Assembly: GCA_027946555.1 (NCBI GenBank)
Contig: JAPEVC010000206.1
Coordinates: 1-63,923 of the forward strand
DNA: 63,923 nt
Direction: 5' to 3'
Source of the DNA: Gnomoniopsis sp. IMI 355080
Lineage: Eukaryota; Ascomycota; Sordariomycetes; Diaporthales; Gnomoniaceae
The translations under genes and the position numbers were made by a program. Positions 58,712 to 63,923 of this stretch are shown here, piece by piece; positions within the stretch are counted from its first letter, which is position 1; each line of letters starts with the position of its first letter. The notes below the pieces were generated by a model. The model did not search any database and was not told the DNA's origin. It saw nothing but the letters and a program-made list of their open reading frames with translations.

Positions 58712-59281
58712 AGCTGACCTAGGTACGAGCTTCGTGGGAACGTTTATAAGTAAGAGGAAATAGTAGTCTTCGCGGGTTGTACTTGATGATCACGTGCTGT
58801 GAGGATGGACTACTGCGTGTTGCCGCACCCGTGGACTTGAATGGTTGATAGGCCGGTGGGCCTCTCACATTAACTTTTTCAAACAAGACGCTTGAAACTG
58901 AGAATTCAAGTTAGTTGCAGATAGCTAAAGATTGCTTGCTATTATGCGAGATAAGCTTCAAGAATGCACAAGAAGGGAGCTAAGTCAACGCATACCTTCT
59001 GGTACATCCTGACCCATCCAGAGACCCGCGACTGGCCAACCATCCACACCTGCGATCTAGCGTATCTGCCCTTCTAAGCTCTAAGTTGATCACTGAGCTT
59101 CCCTCTCAAAGTACCCTAGGGTATAGGCTAGGCTTCTGACAGAGCCCGAGCTATCTGTGTCCACAGGGCTCACCACCTCTCAACGTATACTGAGTCCTCC
59201 AAGAAGAGTACCTAGGTACATAAGTCCTCACTATCATACGATCTCCTCCCATTCCCCGCACGATCTGATCTCACTGCCGCC
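58712..59281. other. Intergenic upstream of the deaminase and F-box relic
   Basis: No gene. GTACCTAGGTACAT at 59209-59222 and an ACCCTAGGGTA palindrome at 59113-59123. Confidence 0.5.
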
Positions 59282-60535
59282 ATGGCCACCTTGACCATTA
59301 CCAGTCTGCCGACAGAGCTGCTGGACAAAGTCATCCTCCATTCCCTGTCAGAAGGCTTCGAGAGCCTGGCATTGACCCGCAGAACATTATACAATCTATG
59401 CACACCTTTGCTCGAGCGCCACAACCAACTGCGCACACGTTTTTGCGAATTACCCTATAACATATACCGTGACACAGGGCTGCTCTCGACACATAACCCG
59501 CCAGCCGTCAACCTCATCCAAGACATCGCTCACGACCCCATCGTGGCACGTTACACATCAGATATGCAGACTTCACCTACGAAGCTTGGGCCCCAAAAGC
59601 GGGGCCCGTTCAGTTTCCCGGATCCTGATCTCGTTGAACCCGCGGTCGCCCTGTTTGCCGATTTGCCCTAGTTGTGAGAGAGAGGTGGGCCTGGACTAGA
59701 GGGAATACCAAGTTCTCGTCCATAAGGACCTCGAGAGGCCTAGCTGATATTCACAGCACGCCGCTGCCTTCCTGTTAACGCTCCTGCCCAATGTCACGAG
59801 CCTGAACCTGTTGTGCCTCTGGCAGCCGTGCGAAATGGCTAACAAGCTCTGTCACGTCACTGTCCGCAGAGCAGTTAATAGACCGAGTCCCCCCAGCGCC
59901 CTGTAACAGACACCCAGTCTGGCTCAGGTCACCGAGTTCGAGCCCTACATCAAACCGGGCCCTTCTGGCTATGGATTTCGATTTGACCGACGCCATACCA
60001 TTCCTCGCGCTACCCGGGCGTGAAATGAGTGCAGCTGCGTCGTCAAGAGATAGCTAACCCTCCTTCGCGACCGCTTCTTAGCTGGTAGGTGCTTCCTTCT
60101 GGAAAGGACCCTAGAGGCTACGTATTTCGTCGACAGCTGTCTCGACGATGTGGCCATCAATTGTGTTCCTCCGGAAGACCCCGAACTTGAAGGAGCTTGC
60201 GTGTTCACACTGTACAGAGGGGCAAGTCACTCAGGAATGGCACGTCTGCAGGCTTCTCTCGGCGATAGAGGGAGAGGCAGGCAGCTATACCTTGAGAGCC
60301 TCGAGATCCTGATCCGCGAGTTTCGCGGATCACTTGCTCCCGGCAGGTTGTTGATGCTCGGCTTCCAACGCCTTCAGATTGCAGGGTGCAATCTAGCCAT
60401 CGATGCATATGCCCGTAAGAGAAGAGCTGACGGACCAGAAATTGGGAGAGCTTCAGCGACTCACCGACATTCTTGTTCCTGCCTCAACGCGAAATTCAGA
60501 TCGCCACGAGAAGGTCCTTAACCCTAAGCTACTAC
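59282..60535 (+). pseudogene. F-box-like protein gene, broken
   Basis: ATG 59282 opens LTITSLPTELLDKVILHSLS, then ESLALTRRTLYNLCTPLLERHNQLRTRF, the F-box helix pattern. The frame closes at 59671 after 129 codons, much shorter than the 400-600 residues of related fungal F-box proteins. Downstream, in shifting frames, pieces resemble the rest of such a protein: LLTLLPNVTSLNLLCLWQP (about 59770-59830) and SLEILIREFRGSLAP...RLQIAGCNLAID (about 60295-60410). No single splice model joins them, so I read it as a frameshifted relic. F-box proteins link substrates to SCF ubiquitin ligase. Confidence 0.6.
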
Positions 60536-61439
60536 TGCCTTGGGTACTGACGAATATTTCGCTGCTCAAGCGAGTACTTTGAGCCTCGTCCTCGCTGCTC
60601 CCTATGCTCGTGACCGCCAGTGATGATCTACAGCATTGTGTAGAGGGAAACCGGATTTGGAGGATCCCATATCGCACATACTGCAGTGAGGGACGTGGTG
60701 CTGAGTGCCCTGGTATTTGCTGTTGAATCCGTGGTGGTGGATTCTTCCGCAATACGGACGTTGCATGTACAATACTGGGGCGAGCTGCTCTTCCTTGCGA
60801 GTCAATGCTTGTGTGCAATATATCCAGGGCCAAGGCCTTTACTTCTTGTAACAGTCCCTCTGCATGTGCACAAGAGCTATCACCTGCATATGCCATGTGC
60901 TTGAGTAGGTAGCGTGCATGTATTTTGTTTCAAGATGGTGGTACCCCAGGTATGTATTCGCTGTTTGGGGGAGGTTGGAGTTTCATCCGCCGGGGGGGTC
61001 CAAGCGTGGAACGCACCTAGCTGCCTACTAAGTAGGTAGTTCCACCACAAGGGCCCTTGGCCTGGCACTGCCACTGCCACTGCTTGGCTCTCTGCAGGGC
61101 CCCTGAAGCCCAGGGTTCCACTACCTAACGCTAGCGTGACTTGGCCCGCCTGGACGGGAACCAAAATGCAGGGTCGGCCCGGTGGAGCTTGGGCCACATG
61201 TGCACCCAGAACATTGGCTGGGCGGATTGACTTCAGGTGGGAAACTGAACTCAACTCCCCCACGCTACACCCAAGCACCCGTCGCCAACACCCAAGACAC
61301 CGCGACACACGTACCACCCTCGCTTGGCCCCAGCGATCCTGAATTCGCACTGTAAGCAGCGACGATTCCCTCACCGACCCTCGACATCTCCTCGGAAAGC
61401 GCCTCGGTACCATCCTCCCAGTCCCCGCCGCCGCCCAAC
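60536..61439. other. Intergenic, no gene seen
   Basis: About 900 bp. It contains a CCTACTAAGTAGGTAG near-palindrome (61022-61037). Promoter of the DUF4604 gene at right. Confidence 0.4.
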
Positions 61440-61976
61440 ATGGCCCAAAAGATAACCTCCAAAAACCTCTCGTACGACGACTCCCTCCCGCCCTTCCTCG
61501 CTCGTCTACGCAACCAGCACGCCGCCTCATCCGTCGAGCCAGATCCTATCCTTGCGTCGCGCCGGAGAGCCGCGAAGCCAAGGTCCGCGAGCGAAGAGGC
61601 AGAGGATGGTCCGCTTGTGGTGGACGAGGAGGGCGTGACTGTAAGCGGGGTGACCGTGGGCAAGGATGGAGAGGTCGTCACGGCAGAGAAGGAGGAAGGT
61701 GGCAGTGAGGGCGGGGAGAGGGAGATGGAGGTGGAGGTGGAGAAGAGGAAAGAGGAGAAGGTTGCCGCGATAGGGGGAGGGAGGAAGCGGAAAGTCGGAA
61801 AGGTCGTAGGAGCGAATGAGGAGGAGGAAGAGGAAGAGGAGGGCAGCGCGAAAGCGGCGAGTAAGAAGGTGGAGGCGAACAAAGCAAAGAAGGACTACAA
61901 GAACAAGGAGTTGCCCAAGGGAAAGAAGAAGGCAAAGAAGATTAAGCTGAGCTTTGGCGACGAGGATGGCGATTGA
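61440..61976 (+). CDS. DUF4604-domain protein
   Basis: A single exon of 178 residues. The N-terminus MAQKITSKNLSYDDSLPPFL, followed by EPDPILASRRRAAKPRSASEEAEDGPLVVDEEG, matches DUF4604 proteins found in fungi and other eukaryotes. The rest is strongly charged: Glu-rich (KEEGGSEGGEREMEVEVEKRKEEK) then Lys-rich (ELPKGKKKAKKIKLSFGDED), with likely nuclear-localisation signals (GGRKRKVGK). No function is established to my knowledge. The high purine bias on this strand makes long shadow frames on the other strand. An upstream intron in the 5' region cannot be excluded. Confidence 0.88.
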   Translation: MAQKITSKNLSYDDSLPPFLARLRNQHAASSVEPDPILASRRRAAKPRSASEEAEDGPLVVDEEGVTVSGVTVGKDGEVVTAEKEEGGSEGGEREMEVEVEKRKEEKVAAIGGGRKRKVGKVVGANEEEEEEEEGSAKAASKKVEANKAKKDYKNKELPKGKKKAKKIKLSFGDEDGD

Positions 61977-62998
61977 GGCGGTCGACGAGCTCGATTGAAC
62001 TGAATCCTCTTACCCACACCACACCGCAACTGAAAGGAGGCCCGAAAATGTCACAGACAGACCAAAGTCTCCGGTCAGAGCCTTCCGCCGGCTTCGCCCG
62101 GAATCATGCCCCGAGTCACTTCGAAGAGGTTGAGACTACGGCGCCTGCACATGGGTAGTCTCCTAGCAGCATCTGTCACGCCGGTCGGCGAGCAGGTCAC
62201 ATGTCCAAACTCTTCTCCCGAGGACATCATCTCTCTCGTGAGCGTCGGCAATTAAAGAAAAGCATCTGTCATAGCCCTGCGTGCACAGTACAGAATGAGG
62301 TTTTGTCGAATGCGCTCGCACAAGCTTTTTCCATACTGGTCCAGCTTTTGGTTTTACTCCCGAGCGGGGACCGCTGTCTCCCATGCAACCTTTGCTACCA
62401 AGCTCACAAGAAAACGAAGGGTTATTAACACAAGAGGGCAACATGCACGGGTCATCCTGCACACATACATACAGACGGCAGCAATGGAACCATGGCTGCA
62501 GATTTGATTTTGGGTATTGCATTTTATGCCTAAGCTTCCCGTGAGGGAGGGTATCATTTACCAAAAGTTTTCAAAAACCCGCCTTCCCCCCCAACTCAAA
62601 GACACCGGGCGTTGTGTGTACACAACGCCGGTCTATTGTGCGACACATGGGTCCTGCCTGTGCTCGACAACTAACAGACTGTCTTCGCCTATAGCAGCCT
62701 CTTTTTCAGGTGCTAGAGCAGCGTCATCCACACTCCTGCTTTAACCCAAGCTTGGCAAAGCCGTCTCTCATACCGCCTCGGCGAGTGGAAGGCGGACTGG
62801 ACTCATCCATCGCGCGAAGCATGGTCATTCCAGCAGAGGCGACAGGTTTCGACTTGGCCTATCTGCCATGATAGCACTGCCTTTCAGGTTTGCTTTCCAC
62901 TGGAATTTAGTGAAAAGCCAGGCACAGTGTGTTGTAGACCTGCGCCAAGCCACTTCATTTCGCTTTTTTTCTCAAATCTCTCTCTCTCTGTCTCTCCC
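61977..62998. other. Intergenic, no gene seen
   Basis: About 1 kb between convergent genes. A short inverted repeat GGCGTTGTGTGTACACAACGCC lies at 62608-62629. No coding signal beyond short frames. Confidence 0.4.
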
Positions 62999-63640
62999 TC
63001 AAGAAAAAAGCTGCGGATCAATATCCATCATCACCCCCTCGTCCACACCCATAGGCGTCGCCGGTGCCTCGACCTCGCTCTCGGACGCACTCGAATATTC
63101 CCCATCGTCCGACGAGTCGACTGCATGGTGGTGAAACCCGGCGGCCATCTGCATTGCGCGCGAGGCCAGCTGCACACGGTCCAGTCCCTCGAACTCGGGC
63201 CTCTCAGGTATTGGTGCACGTCTAGGTGCGGCGGGCGCTGCCAGGATGTTGTTATTGTTGTTGTTGGCGTAGATGGATTGGAGGGTTTGTGTGGCGGAGT
63301 GGAGGAGTGCAGCCCATTCTTGGGGAGATTTGGTGGGTGTTTTGGTGGGTGTGACGACGTATTTGTGGACGCGGCTGGTAGGTCCCGGGATGTGGAGGAG
63401 GAGGAGGTTGTTGTTTTGGGTGCGTTGACGTTTTGAGGGAGGCGGTGGGTGGGCGGCCGAGAGGCGCTTTGTGGTGTTGGTGATTGTTGATGATGTTGTG
63501 GAGAGGCTGTTGTTTGTTGTTGTAGGTTGCTTGTGTTCTGCTTGACGGAGCTGCTCGCTAAGGACGTGCTGCTTGGTCCAGTCGTTGGCAGAGTCGGGCT
63601 CGACAATGAGCGGGGCGTACGAGGTTGCTATGCACTCCAT
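62999..63640 (-). CDS. Hypothetical low-complexity protein
   Basis: ATG 63640 (MECIATSYAPLIVEPDSAND) gives 213 residues. The protein has Thr/Asn-rich stretches (TTTNNSLSTTSSTITNTT; YANNNNNN), a proline/basic block (PPPPSKRQRTQ) that could be a nuclear signal, and a conserved-looking C-terminus (EFEGLDRVQLASRAMQMAAGFHHH...GVDEGVMMDIDPQLFS). I do not recognise a domain. In-frame codons extend to 63802 but are probably leader. It could be a nuclear protein. The gene may have further exons beyond the window. Confidence 0.6.
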   Translation of the reverse strand: MECIATSYAPLIVEPDSANDWTKQHVLSEQLRQAEHKQPTTTNNSLSTTSSTITNTTKRLSAAHPPPPSKRQRTQNNNLLLLHIPGPTSRVHKYVVTPTKTPTKSPQEWAALLHSATQTLQSIYANNNNNNILAAPAAPRRAPIPERPEFEGLDRVQLASRAMQMAAGFHHHAVDSSDDGEYSSASESEVEAPATPMGVDEGVMMDIDPQLFS

Positions 63641-63923
63641 TATTGTTGTTGTTGTTTTGGTGTGGTAAGATGCTATGGACGGGTATGTTTGTCTATGTGT
63701 ATGTCGGTGCCTTGTGTAGAGAGAGAGAAATAGGGAGATTGTATCCAGTACTATTGAGTTGCGAGGTTGTAGGTATATTTGTATCAAGATTAGTATGAAC
63801 AAAGCAGAAACATATGAACGTTCTAGAGGGAGGGAGAGAGGGCAGGGGGACCAGCAATATATCTTCCGACAAGTATAATACCCAAAGCTTTGTACGGGGG
63901 GAGAGAGATGGGGGGAGCCACAA
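63641..63923. other. Upstream region at the right window edge
   Basis: GA-rich on the + strand (gagagagaaatagg; gagggagggagagagg), which would be a CT-rich promoter tract for the minus-strand gene. No gene is supported. Confidence 0.4.

Noticed and set aside
61265..61882. 205-codon Ser/Pro-rich minus open frame
   Set aside because: Shadow of the purine-rich DUF4604 gene on the other strand.
1..63923. tRNA, rRNA, CRISPR or bacterial operon features
   Set aside because: No cloverleaf with a GGTTCRA-type arm or rRNA core was seen by eye, and the spliceosomal introns show a eukaryotic nuclear region. A tRNA scan was not possible here.

Overview
The window is nuclear DNA of a filamentous ascomycete (Pezizomycotina; I would guess a Sordariomycete, by inference only). 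Genes are monocistronic and mostly split by 45-130 bp introns with GT..AG ends and CTAAC/CTGAC-type branch points. The gene families are typical of moulds: P450s, a Pth11-like rhodopsin-domain protein, an AltA1-like secreted protein, GH81, an OTT_1508-type deaminase and a DUF4604 protein. I saw no rRNA, tRNA or CRISPR.

Layout. (1) 1-5.2 kb is decayed: an AT-rich, RIP-like left edge, a broken SGNH-hydrolase/FG-GAP gene (- strand), and a cupin-like gene carrying an in-frame TGA. (2) 5.5-6.9 kb: an intact SBF-like (Rch1/SLC10A7-type) membrane carrier. (3) 7-10 kb: gene-free, with a 3-copy 166-168 bp tandem repeat and an 87-90 bp duplication, each copy of which carries a CGG-N6-CCG palindrome. 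(4) 10-23.3 kb: an oxidative block with a TauD-type 2-oxoglutarate dioxygenase, P450 no. 1, a GFA-domain protein, a secreted type-B carboxylesterase, a salicylate-hydroxylase-like FAD monooxygenase and a 3-ketosphinganine-reductase-like SDR. (5) 24.7-28.9 kb: a secreted GH81 endo-1,3-beta-glucanase and an HSL-type hydrolase. (6) 29.9-43.5 kb: P450 no. 2, a Pth11-like 7TM protein, an NAD-dependent epimerase-like reductase, an alpha/beta hydrolase, a relic of a highly reducing polyketide synthase (ER-KR junction only) and a self-sufficient CYP505-type P450:reductase fusion. (7) 43.8-56.8 kb: an AltA1-like secreted protein, P450 no. 4, an unknown protein, a membrane-anchored fucose-lectin-like protein, an AKR7-type aldo-keto reductase and a small C2H2 zinc-finger gene. 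(8) 57-63.9 kb: an OTT_1508-like deaminase, an F-box relic, a DUF4604 protein and a low-complexity unknown.

How the genes may work together. Oxidative tailoring enzymes are dense (four P450s including a CYP505, one 2OG dioxygenase, one FMO, three reductases, three esterase/hydrolases), as in secondary-metabolite loci, but no intact core synthase is present. The only core-enzyme trace is the decayed HR-PKS piece beside the CYP505. A KDSR-like SDR, a CYP505 and an HR-PKS relic within 20 kb recall the fumonisin-type sphinganine-analogue gene set (Fum13-, Fum6- and Fum1-like). That reading is inference: no aminotransferase/oxoamine synthase or ceramide synthase is visible. Several introns appear to use GC donors, which matters for gene models here.
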